Shown piece after piece: positions 42,201 through 54,200 of a DNA stretch of 64,000 nt. Every line of letters begins with the position of its first letter. The stretch's first letter is position 1. The stretch is taken from the NCBI RefSeq assembly GCF_018691265.1, contig NW_024881295.1, positions 14,472,314 to 14,536,313 of the forward strand. The letters are read 5' to 3'. This DNA is from Tyto alba. Its lineage: Eukaryota > Chordata > Aves > Strigiformes > Tytonidae. The position numbers and the translations under genes are program-made. Below the pieces are notes generated by a model. It was not told where the DNA came from and did not search any database. It was given only the letters and a program-made list of their open reading frames with translations.

Positions 42201-45200
42201 CTCATTATGTGAGTTGTGTAGTAAGAAGAGGTAATTATTAGCACTGATGTTCCTTTGTTTTAAATTTCTAATGTATATGAAATTTCAGGAGTGATGTATG
42301 AGGTAGTTACTTTCTACCTTTCTAACTATATTATTTGATGTGATTTACTCCATTTTCCTCACAGCAATTGCTGGGAGAGCTTTCAGAGGTAACAAAATTA
42401 CTCTTCTGACATTGAACCTCAAAAATTACTCTTTTGGAATTATGTAGCCACCAAATTCCATACTGCATGCTTGTTTTGTTTGTAGCAATGAATAGAAGTG
42501 ATGGGATGAATGTGTGGATGTCCTCAAAAGATCTGGAATTAAAAAAAAAAAAAGCGTTAAAAAAAAATTAAATGTGATTCAAATGTATAATTGGCTTTTG
42601 GGCAATGTTCAACAAAATGTGAAGTATATTTCAATGTGGTTTCATATGTAAATTTAGAATTTGAGTGATGTTTCCAATTTAATTTTTATTTTCATTCCAG
42701 CAAGTCATTTTGATGAGGCTTGTGATTGCACTACAACATGTTTTTGAAACTACATCAGTAGCATCCATTGAGAGCTATGTGTAATGTTTAGCTAGCACTT
42801 TTTCTGGATTATGATTGTGGTGATGTGCAGTTGATGCCTTGGTTTGTAATGAATCCTCTCCCCCATGAAAAAAGCCCTGCTTTTTCCTTGCATGGTGTTT
42901 AAGAAGTATGGGACACACATGAGGGTACATTGTGGGGATAACAGTCTAGTGATCGGTATCTGTAAACAAGATTAAAAAACATCTGAATATCATTAAAAGT
43001 TAAAATATCTGTGAAATTTTAAAATTTATTGGATATAACATAGTACATCTATATATCATAAATTATGATATATTTACTATCTACCTGGTAGGGCACTCTC
43101 TCTCTACCCAAGGACAGGTTTCTTAAATATACATTGCTCTTCTTGTTCTGTTTTATAAAATGCATTTCACTTTTCTTTGCATTTGACCTTTAAAAAAGCA
43201 TTTATTGCCTTAACATTGAAATAATAGAATACAGAAAAATCAATCATATGATTTTTTTTTTTTTTTTAATCTCTCCACAATGCACTGCATAAGGTGGATA
43301 CAAAATAATTGAGATTAATGCCTTTGAACAACTAAATGCTAAGGGAAAAAAAAAAAAAGGCAAAACAAAATGGTTTAATGGGGAATGTATTGTAAGACTA
43401 TATATTTGCTTCAGAAGCTGATTACTACAGTTTAAGTGAAAAAATACCTCAGGGAAACAAAAGACTTTTTTCCTAGGCTTAATTGAATGGCTGTAGAAGC
43501 TGACAGGATAAATCTGCTGGTGTAACTCAACATAGCTTATCTGTAATGATCCCAGTTTGCATTCACTACCTGCATTCAATGCCTTGTCCATCAGTTAGTC
43601 TGAGTGGGGATTCCTGTATAAGGGCAGTTGCTGACATTTAATGAAAGTTTGATTGTTGTCAGGGCAGTGATCTGCTGCTCAGATTCTAAGATATGTCTCC
43701 TACAAATATTTCCCTACTTGATCTGCCATAAACCCTCTGCCTCCAAGGAAATAGGGAAAGGTATTTCAGGAAGGAGCAATGAATCTGGGGAATGTACTCA
43801 TCTATTTTCATACCAAAGTAAGTAGACTTTTCATAACCAAGAAGTGAGGCATCCCTATTGAGCAAACAAACTTTAATATTAAACTATCAAGCTGTGTTAG
43901 TCCAAAACTCTGGAGAGGGAGCACTGTTAAAACAGTGATATGTGGAGTTTGAACTGTTTGAAAGAAAAGGGTAGCATAGGTTGCTTATGAGCTTCTGGTC
44001 TTGTCTGTCATTGGGATTGCTTTGAGAAAATACATAAGTCTTCCTGTAACTGGTGCAGTTCTAAAAGCAAAGAAGGAGAAAATAAATTAATCCCCAAAAT
44101 TATTATTGAAAAACTTGCTGGTTAGTTACAAGCAGCAAGATAATTTACCATGTTGTGAGAACATTCCATAAAGTGGGGGAAAAGAAACAACAGCCCTATT
44201 CTAAAAATCGTGGAGTTTGGTGTTTGAGTTTTGGATTATTGCATTGAGGTGGCATGTAGTGACCACATAAATAGCTGAAAATGCACAGCTGAATGCTTAG
44301 GAGGAGCAGGAATCTCTTAAATGGTGTCTGCAGTTCAAAAAACAGTGTATTAACCCAACCTGTGTAATGCTTGTAAGTTAAACCATTAGTCAGGTGTAAG
44401 TGTGCCTGGACACACTCATTTTTCACTATTTTTTACATAACATCTCTAAAATACACATTTTTACACTGATAAAGTCCAACAAATCAAAACTTTTGGAAGC
44501 TGTTAAAAAGTGCCAGGTAATAGAAGTTTGGGATTTAAAAGCAGTTTTATTTACAGAATTCATCTGTTTGAAAGAAAGAAACATGTTTCAGATGATGCCA
44601 TTGCTGTGAATTTTGTGTCCAACAGAGAAGGAAATGGATGCCAAACCAAATTTTGGCAAATTTTGGAACTAGCAAGTATCTGGAAAGTAAGATGTTGTTG
44701 TGTAATAAATGAAATCAGTTGGTGCAAAGCGTCCCAGCATTTTCTGCAGAAACCTGAGTTTGTCCGATGCCTTGTCCAAGTTTTGTTGTCAAACTGAGTC
44801 CCTCTGTATCTTTTCAGAAACAAAGGACAGACTATGTTGCAAAACAACCTGATCCAGTTCCTGCTACTCCTTCACCACCTCCAACACCCGCTCCTGTCCC
44901 CGTGGCTGTCCCCCTCCCTCCCAGCGCACCAGCACCTATACCAGTTCCCGTGCCCAAAGCACCAGCAACCATCAGCCGCCAAAGCAGCACCTCTAGTGAC
45001 AGCGGTGGTAGTGTTGCACGAGACACCCAGAGGCAGAAGCAAGTTCCTGTGGATCGTAAGTTTGCCTGAGAAGCAAGAAAAACAGTATTTCTGCCATTCC
45101 TGTGTGTTTTGCTCCAAACCTTAAATCTCTTGAAACCTTGTGTTTCAGATAAATGTTTATGAAAAATTTAGCTTTAACCCTATGTTTAAAGTACACATTT

Positions 45201-48200
45201 TCTATGTACGTACACATTTTCTTTGCTAATCACAATGGTAAGGAAGAACAAAACACTTCTTCACTTGTCCCAGTCATAAATCCCTTCCTTTTATGGCTGT
45301 CTGGGATCTTCAAGTCAGTGGTTTTCAACACTGTAAGTGGCCCTGCTGGTACTCTGGCTAATGTACACTTTCTACCTGAACTCACTGCTGTGTTACAATC
45401 TAAATTGCTTTTAAAATCAGTTAGGCTGTGTTTACACTTTTATCCACAATCATCTGTATTTCTAGGGAATTTGCACCATTCTGAAACATGTATCCAAGGC
45501 TTGCAAGAAGGCTTGCAGGTCTGGCTGATGCATAGGAGCCACGGTGTAATAGTGTTGTAGGAGACTCATCATGTAATCAGGTCCCCTTAGCTTGGTCAGA
45601 GCAACAGAAACTGGCAGGCCACTGAGTAAACCTTCGTGTCCTTGTCTTAGGAGGACAAGGGAATGTACTCCATAGCCCTTTAGCTGGAAACACATGGTAA
45701 GCTGCATCCAGCAGTGTGTGGCAGTCATGAAAATTTCTGATTCAGACCACCTTGTCAATATAAAGCCTGACTGATGCTGAGGCTCCTACTCTGCATTGAC
45801 GGAAAAGCAAGTTAGGGTAGGAGAACTTAGTCAATAATTTCTGTCCTAAATGCACTTTAAGCAATGTGATTGCTTGCCTTGAAAATAACTGAAACTTGTA
45901 GGCAAGCATTTGCTATAGCTTTTGCAGTAATGGCGGTTAAAATAATGACCATTTTGCAGTTCAAGAGTTGACAACTTTTCCCATCCTCTACCTACCTGCT
46001 TTATCAGAAAATCTCATTTCCACCTCGGGTAAAATCTGGCACCGAGTGTATACCTTTCTGCAGAAGGGCTTCTTTTTCTCCACCATCCCCAGTGGATGGG
46101 AAGCGTGCCTGCTTGGATAATCACACTCAGCTGGTGGAGCCTGCTGTGACATTTCCTGGTGGTAGGCAAGCTCTTGGCTAAGCTCTGAACTCAGGAAGGC
46201 TCTGGAACCTTTTTAATATTTTCATGTAACAGACTGGCTGGCAGGAGGAACAGGCTTCACTGCTGTTTCCCAAAGAAACAGTAGGGCCAGCTTCTGCCTT
46301 TGTCCTATTTTGGGCAGTTTGTTACTTAAATGAAAACAGAAACCCGAGCAGTTATAAAAGATGTGGAAAGCGAGGGTGAATTTCACACAGACACACATGC
46401 ACAAAACCCATCGTGTAATTTCCATATAAGAAGGACTTTTCACGCTGTAGCAGGAGGGTTTCCTTGAATCCATGGTGGCCTTCTCTATCCATTACAGATG
46501 GAAAATGTGAAGACCATCCTGGCTTCACGTACGTGGTGTGAGGTGTGAAGGGTTGCTGTAGGCTAAGTGGTTACAAGACACCTCTTGCCCTCTCAGCCTC
46601 CGCTGAGGCCCTGGGTCACTCACGAGAGCTCCCGGGAGCTGTCGCTCAAGCCCAGTTAATGGGCTTTCAGGTTACCCCACGGTCCCCACAGAATTAGCTG
46701 CCTCTGCAAAGATAATGGGCAATGCTGCCCGTGCTCCTGCTGCCCAGGTACCCACCCTCACCCTGCAGACAATGTGCGATGCGGTACCTGCCTTCACACC
46801 GAGGGCATCTTGGTTATTTATGATAATGCATCTAACAACTGTAAGAATCTATTATCTAACAGCTAAATATTTATCTTTTGATATAGTCTTGGTCTAGATA
46901 AAACATAAGTCTTTCAAAATCTGTGTAAATAGAAGGAAGACAGCAATTTTCTTGTTCTCTTCCTGTTTGGGAAAATAACTGATGCATGGTTCAATAACGT
47001 TGCCTAAAGGCTTTACTCATATATCCCATCTCAGACCTTCACATATCACTAAGCACATGTCATTTTGGCTTCTGATTCACACTCTGGGGGAAAAAACACT
47101 CAACACAATAGGGCCTGAATACCTCAAATATTTTACTAGAGACATTTTGTCCACTTTCAACCTGGGGCTATTTTGTAAAAGAAAAAAGAAAATAACTAAA
47201 TCAGGGATTTTTCTTTGTTGTGATTAAAAAGAAAAGAATCCTAAAAGCCTATGTAAAGCTTGTTTTTATTTGTCTAACTGGCTGGAAATGATGATCCTTG
47301 GAGAAGTTTTGGGAGAATATAAAAGGAAATTAAAGAAAGAAACATTTTTGTTATCTTACAGATTTTTGATATTGAAGTTGTGTCATTTTCTTCTCTTGCT
47401 ATCAGTGTAATGGGACAAAATGAATAGCTTTTGCCATCTGAGTACATCAGAGAAGGTGCTTTAATTACTGTTTGTCTATCAAAGTGAGAAGGTTGAATGA
47501 AGATTTCTAAAAATATCTTGGCAAGGAAATCCTGAGGATTTTTGAGATCATTTAAAGTTGTGTGTTAAAGGATTTTTATAGGTATTCCAGAGTTACTGGA
47601 GAGTTTAACTGTGCTAAATCAGTATCTTCTCTATGCCCCAAAAAGATATTTACAACTGTTTGGATTATATGTATTTTTGTGAAGTTATTTGTAGAGCTTT
47701 TTATATGTATTTTAAACAGTTTTCGGTGTCATATAATTGATTTTGTTGAAATGCATGAAAAGCATGGGAAATTTCTTGTCTGCTGACAACCAGCAACTGA
47801 ATTAAATGCTTCAGAAAAATGTGTTCTGTGGGATAGCGAATTTGTACAGTTTTGTTTAAAACTAAAACAAAAACAAAATGAAAAAAACCAAAAAGATGTC
47901 TTGCCCAATTCCTATGTCTCTGAGGACAACTACTTTTTTCTTTTCTTCTTTTTTTAATGAAAAATATGACATTGTTTCAGCTAATCAGTCACTTCAGGCT
48001 TGGAGTAAATTCAAATTTCTGCAAAAACCCCTTAAAAAACAGGTATTACTATAATAATTTACTAGATTGGCGAAGATTAGATTAGAAGGTGATATGTGTC
48101 AGCAGAAGTGACTTTTTTTGCCTACATTGATTTGCACTATAAAATTGAGCTTTCAATTAAAAATGTTTGTGGAAGCAAACACTGTAAGCAATCTTATATT

Positions 48201-51200
48201 CTTCCTTATCTTTTTTGTTTTAATTTTTAAAACTTCATAATTTCATTTGAAGAAATGCAGACTGTAATGATTTTGCCCATTTTCTTCTACACCTTGGGTG
48301 CTGTCAGACTGATCTATACCTCTATGCAACATCAAACTCATCTCCTCATTCTAGGGTCTCGAATTTTGGGTGTGGTGTTTCTTTTTTTTTGTTTGTTTGT
48401 TTGTTTTGTTTTTTTTTTATTTTATTTTTTAATTTATTTTGTTATGCAAAGAGAGGAGTGGGAATATTGAAATCTTCCCTGGGGAAAAAGGAGAATGATG
48501 ATTCAGTCAGACGTAGTGAATAAATCTTGAAAGAGAAAAAAAGTTTAAGATTTAGAGTGGAGTATAAGAAATGACCTGACTTTAATAAAGCAACCTTGAG
48601 AATAACTCCTGTGGGGCGTCTCTCTCTCTAGGCAGGAAATCGCAGATGGAGGAGGTGCAGGATGAACTTGTTCACCGGCTCACCATCGGCCGGAGCGCTG
48701 CCCAGAGGAAGTTCCATGTGCCACGGCCAAATATCCCGGTCGTTAACATCACTTATGACTCTTCGCCTGAGGATGTGAAAGCGTGGTTGCAGTCCAAAGG
48801 ATTCAATCCTGTGTAAGTTTGATGGCAAATGTAAGAAAATGTCTTAATATTATTTTCCTCTCAGTGATAAGGATGTGGTCTACCTACTTTTTAAAATCAA
48901 GCAGCCTTCTGAAAATCAAGACACATCAGCTGCACCCTTTGAAAAAATAATTTGGTTTTACATATATATGGATATATATTTATGTATATATGTGCATATA
49001 TAATATATATATCCATACATGTCGATGTGGTTATAGATCTATAGAGATAGAGATGTATTTAGGAAAAAACAATTATATATATATTAGCCTCCAACAAAAG
49101 ATACTTGTTATAACAGATACCAAATTGACTTCAAGAGTCCTGTTGCATCAAGTTTTGCCTGGATTTAGTAACTCGCTCTGAGACAATGTGGGATGAAGCC
49201 AACCTATTTCTCTCCCTTGGCTAGTGTATTTTTGCTTATTTCTTGTTTGTTCCCTTGGTGTGTCCCCAGGACTGTCAATAGCCTTGGCGTGCTGACAGGT
49301 GCTCAGCTTTTCTCCCTCAATAAAGAGGAACTGAGGACTGTTTGCCCAGAAGGGTCTAGAGTCTACAGCCAAATTACGGTACAGAAATCTGCCTTGGAGG
49401 TATGTATAACCCTTCTTACCTAATGCTAGGTTACCACTTTTGAACCTATAGAAGTAAATAGCTCTTTCTGTGAGGCAGCTGTTTTGGTTTTTTTTTTTTG
49501 TTGGTTTTTTTTTTTTTTTTTTTTTCCGGTTCTTATCAAGTTGATAAGCATTATTTGTACCCGAGTTATTTAGTATTAATCCATTGAAACAGTATCCATC
49601 AAAACACCAGGTGGGATTGCTCCACACTTCTAAAAGGTTCCAAAGTGTTGGAAAAAGTTCATGGTAGTATTTAAGATGTGTGCTGTAACCTGGCTGCAAG
49701 AAGATATAATGAGCCAAAAAGGCCTTTGGGGAAAACAATAGGAGAGAGTAAAATGCCTCTTGTTCTGCCTGGTACTTGGACAGACATGCTCCTGGTACTT
49801 TTGGTGGTGATGAATTAGATTAACTTGATCTTTGTAGAGGAGATTTGATTTATTAAGCATGCAAAACTGGTAGAGTGAGCTCAGTGTTGAATCTCGAGGC
49901 CCTTCATGTCAAATGCTGGAGTATCTGTATTGGTGGATTCCCAACTGGGGGAAAACACATTTGACACTATGCTAGCAGAATTACTGAGCTAAGGATAAAA
50001 GTGTTGTATCTTTCTATTAATTATTCTGTGGCAGTTTGCTTTAATTACTGTGGTATTTTTTCCTTTAACACCTTAAAAATCTTGTATAGAGTTGTGCTAG
50101 GGAGACTGCTTACCCATTTTAAACCAGGAGAATTGCCGGTGCAACTACTTTTTTTTTTTAAATCTTGCTGTGACAAGTGGAGAAATGGACTCCATACTGT
50201 CTAGAGGTGAGACTAACCCAAACAAGAAGCTATATTCTTTGCATCCCATTCAAGATTTTATTTTAAAGAAGTTTAAAATGAGTTTCTATCTGCTCATGAA
50301 GCTGAGACTGTCTTGCCTAAATGATTTTAAGCTTGAACTACCAGGCATATTTTTTAAGACAAGTTTATGATGATGCATATTTTACAATTTACCTTATCAA
50401 TGTGGATCAGAGAGCACTGTTCTCTAACATTGTTAAAATTCCTTTATTCCCTTCTTCAAGCCCTGTTTTTTCCTGTAGGAGGAAGGAAAAAATATTTCAC
50501 TTTTATTCATAGGAATATATGTCACTACAGTCCAGAGCAATCTATCATTTCCTAGTGAAGATATATGTGTATTCTTAAACTCTTCAGGAATGTCAACAAT
50601 CTTAAATTTCAAATTTCAGTTTCATAAGCTTTCTGTGTACTGAGATGGAAGTGCCTTTGTGGTGGAATTCAGTTTGAAAAGCAGAGATGCACTGGGTTGT
50701 ACAAGTCTGTCCTTTTTTACCTCTGTGCTGTTATTCTGCTTGCCTCAGTTCTTGCTCTGCAGGAAACTAAGCAGTCAAAACTTGTCTAATAAATGCTCTA
50801 TAAGTGTTAATAAACAGGTACTGAGAGTTTAACAAGGTCATTGTTTTTTGTCAGTGAAAAGGTAATTGAAGTATTTACTTCTGCCTCAGTTATTTGAGGT
50901 TTAACTGATGAATTTCAGAATTTATGCAATTCCTGATTGCTTTAGACTGTTGTTTGCTGAATTACCCAAAACATTATGATGCATCTTACTTTCTGTCTGT
51001 ATAATATTTCAGGTCACAGGGTTTAGGAAGGCTATCCTTGTATAAGAGAAGCTGTAGGAATGAGTAACACAGCCAAAATGTCTACATGTGACCTAACAAA
51101 GCTGATCTTGCATCTTCCAAACAGGGCTGTATTCTTACTGCTCAAACTAGAAACATTTCTAATAACAGAAGCATTTAAGCACACACATACTTGTAGCAGT

Positions 51201-54200
51201 GTTAGGCCTATTTTACAACTGAATGCTTTTTATATGTCGTTACTGGGTTATGGGTTTGACCACCATAATTGTCCTACGTGATTAGCCAGTGACAAGTTTT
51301 CATGAAGTTCTCTGGCATCCTTTAGGTAGTACTTGTGATAAATGCAGTACTTGCAGTAAATGACCTGGTTTTTAAGTACAAATAGCAATAATAGCCAGAG
51401 ATGGAGCAAACCCACACACTCTATAGCATTACAGAACTCCATGACTTATCTTTATTTGTTAGTTCTACTTGGGATCTTCCGCTAGTGTTTCTGGATTCAT
51501 ATAATTTCTGAAGCTGGTGAAAAGCCTACCTCTCAAATTTGGGGCTGCATTCCCAAATGCAGACAGCCAGAGGAAAACCTTTATGCAGCTGCAACTTTCT
51601 TTTTAGTGTTCTTCTACTTCAGGCAGTGGAATTCAGTATTTTGTAACTGTAACTCCAATTGTTGTTGGAATATAGTAATTTTACCCTCATGAGGGGAAAA
51701 AATGCATAGGTACCACACTTTCAATTGTTTTACTTTATTGTCATGGTACCTCTGTTCAGTCCTGAATCTCACCAGAGTTTGAAACATCCAAGGAAACAAG
51801 ACTCCCAGTGGAGTTTTGTGGTCCTTGTATTAACATGATCAACTAACAGACCGAAAGTGCAAGGAGGGTGCTTGGGGTCTAACAGCTCTCTGGGCCGGGC
51901 CATGCAATATCACAAGGAGAACTCTGTGTGAGACAAGTATGGCAGAGAGCTGGCCACAGCCAGGGCCAAACACCTCCTTTCTGCCAGAGGAAAGGGTGGT
52001 GGCGAGCAGCGGTGCCTCAGGAGGAGGCAGGATGCACCACGTGCTTTGTACGGATCCGAGTATCCCTCTCAGGACCCGTTTCATGGGGCTACTCCAGAGT
52101 TGAAGTTCACTATGTATGCCAAGTACAGTGCATTACAGCAAGTCGGCTGGTCATATATATGGATTTTACTTTTTCACTGCAAAGTGAAAATATTAATAGT
52201 CTCCACGATTATGTGTCCATTTCCTTCTGTTGAGCATTTCAAGATCTGGTGTTGAAAAGCGCTACAGAAGATAAGCATAGAGACACAATATCCTGAGTAT
52301 CACTTTTGTTATCTCCAGAAGGAAACACTTCAGGTCCACATTCTCATTGCCTCCCTACAACATCAATGAGAAGCATGGGCACACATCGCTTTAAAACTGA
52401 AAATGGTTTCTCTCTAGTGTATGTATCAAATTATCTGGAAGAATAGCTTACTCTCTCTGACACTTCGGTGAAGGGAATGACCTGGGCACAGAAGTGGGAT
52501 TGAACAATGGAGGTTACTGATACCTCATGATCTGACTAGAGACTAAGATGGGTAAATCACTAAGGCCAAGGTCTAGCAGTCCATTCCAAAAACTGTATTC
52601 CTAACAATAGCCCCAGGCTACTTAGCTACGCTGTTCCCTGCCTCTGAGTGTAGGATGTGCCTGTTGTGCTGTGTCACATGATGTATTGCAGTTGGTTTAG
52701 TTGAGCAGCGTTTCAAGCTCATCGGTCATTTTATTGTTGATGTTATCAGGAAGGTAAACTGTTTCAGCCTCGGCCGCTCAGTCATTTTCAGAAAAATATT
52801 TCTATATGACCTCTGATAAAGCACGTTTTCGGGTGTCTGCTGATGTTTTTTATGCATGACTTCAGTAATGGTTGACTGCTGCACTTGCTCTGTATCTGAA
52901 AACAAGTGGGCAAGGACAAGATGAATTAAGACAAATAAAACTGCTTACTCTCTTGCAGAGAGTCAATTGTAAGCCCCCTGCTTTCCCCTCCCACTCTGGG
53001 AGAAGAGAGCAATGGTAATTCACCTAGGAGAAACATCCTAGCCTCCCTCCCTGTGGACACCTAACCTGTCTGCCGGGTAATGGCATCAGATAATGCATTG
53101 TAATGGATATAATGGGATAAATCTAAATTAAATTTTATGTAATGGGTTAAATTTTCAGAGTTCAGAACCAATTGAAGGATTTTCCTTTTAATAATCCTGA
53201 AATTTGTTTTACAAATTCCAAAAACAGTTTCTGCTTCCTTACTCAGAAGATATTTTGGAAGCTAGTGTTGAAGCTTGGAAGGTCATGCCATAGCCAAATA
53301 ACACAGTAGCGGATATGGCTCTTGCTTTAGAATCCCCTAGTTTTATTCAAAGTCATGCACACTTTGGAAAGTTCTGCTCTAGTGGATACATATCCTGGCC
53401 TTGCTAATAACTTCATTTATGTTGTCAAAGCAATCTGTTTGCAGCTAGCTCAGCAGACCTGTTTTTCACCCTAAGAGGTGAAATAAAGCCTTGTCCTCAC
53501 AATACTTCACTCTTGCTAATATAGTTACACGATTCAATTCTTATTACTGTTCTCTAAGTTTGAAACCAGTGCCTCTGAACAGCAAATGCATGTTGGTATA
53601 TTGTGTAATGTGAGATGATAAGATTGAATCCTCACTTAGGCCTTGGCTGTGCAAATCCATGTGCATATGTGAATTTTGTGTTTACATAGATCTAAAACCA
53701 ACAGGGGTTTGCGTGCTTTAATTTCTAAATAGGATTGCCCTGATTTTTAAGTACTCAAGTGTGGAATCCTAACAAACTTGCTGAGCTTTAACCCTCCTTT
53801 TACTGAAGCCGTATTTCACTCCATAAATATCCAACACTTCCAGGGGCTTGCATGAGAATTAAAGATGCTCAGCAATGCTGAAAGTTAGGCCAACACTTTT
53901 AATAGTCTGCAGGTTCTCTTCTGGTCCATATTTAAGGACAGTGTAAATACTTTACTATTTCAAATGCAATTTAACCAGATTCTTAGTGTATGTTTAGTTC
54001 TGGAGCTGCAAGGTGAGTTTAATTTGTTTAAAAATCTATCTTAATAAAATGCTGGCAGAGGAACTTAATCACATCAAAACCACTAGTAAACTCTTTGCCT
54101 TTTTTATTTCTTTATAGGCTAACAGTGGTAGTTCAGAACTGCAAGAAATTATGAGAAGACGACAAGAAAAAATCAGTGCAGCTGCCACAGATTCAGGTGT

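Larger units (their letters stand above)
37240..44817 (+). other. EPS8: EPS8 intron 16 (7.6 kb)
   Basis: A large phase-0 intron, mostly AT-rich. It contains a TA repeat (about 37887-37903), a MIR-like SINE relic in antisense at about 39085-39240, and homopolymer runs near 38608, 41611, 42541 and 43253. I see no additional exon with good support. Confidence 0.75.
45056..48631 (+). other. EPS8: EPS8 intron 17
   Basis: About 3.6 kb. It includes a GC-richer island at about 46480-46800 with two perfect dyads, and a G/T-rich run at 48379-48440. A 98-codon open frame on the minus strand at 45462-45758 is not recognisable. No transposon was identified. Confidence 0.7.

Noticed and set aside
45462..45758. 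A 98-codon minus-strand open frame in EPS8 intron 17
   Set aside because: No family recognised, no splice or promoter context, and the length is within chance expectation.
49148..49738. A 196-codon open frame on the minus strand, the longest in the window
   Set aside because: It is antisense to EPS8 exon 19 and runs through a T tract that yields a poly-Lys stretch. There is no resemblance to any known protein, and the plus strand explains the conservation.
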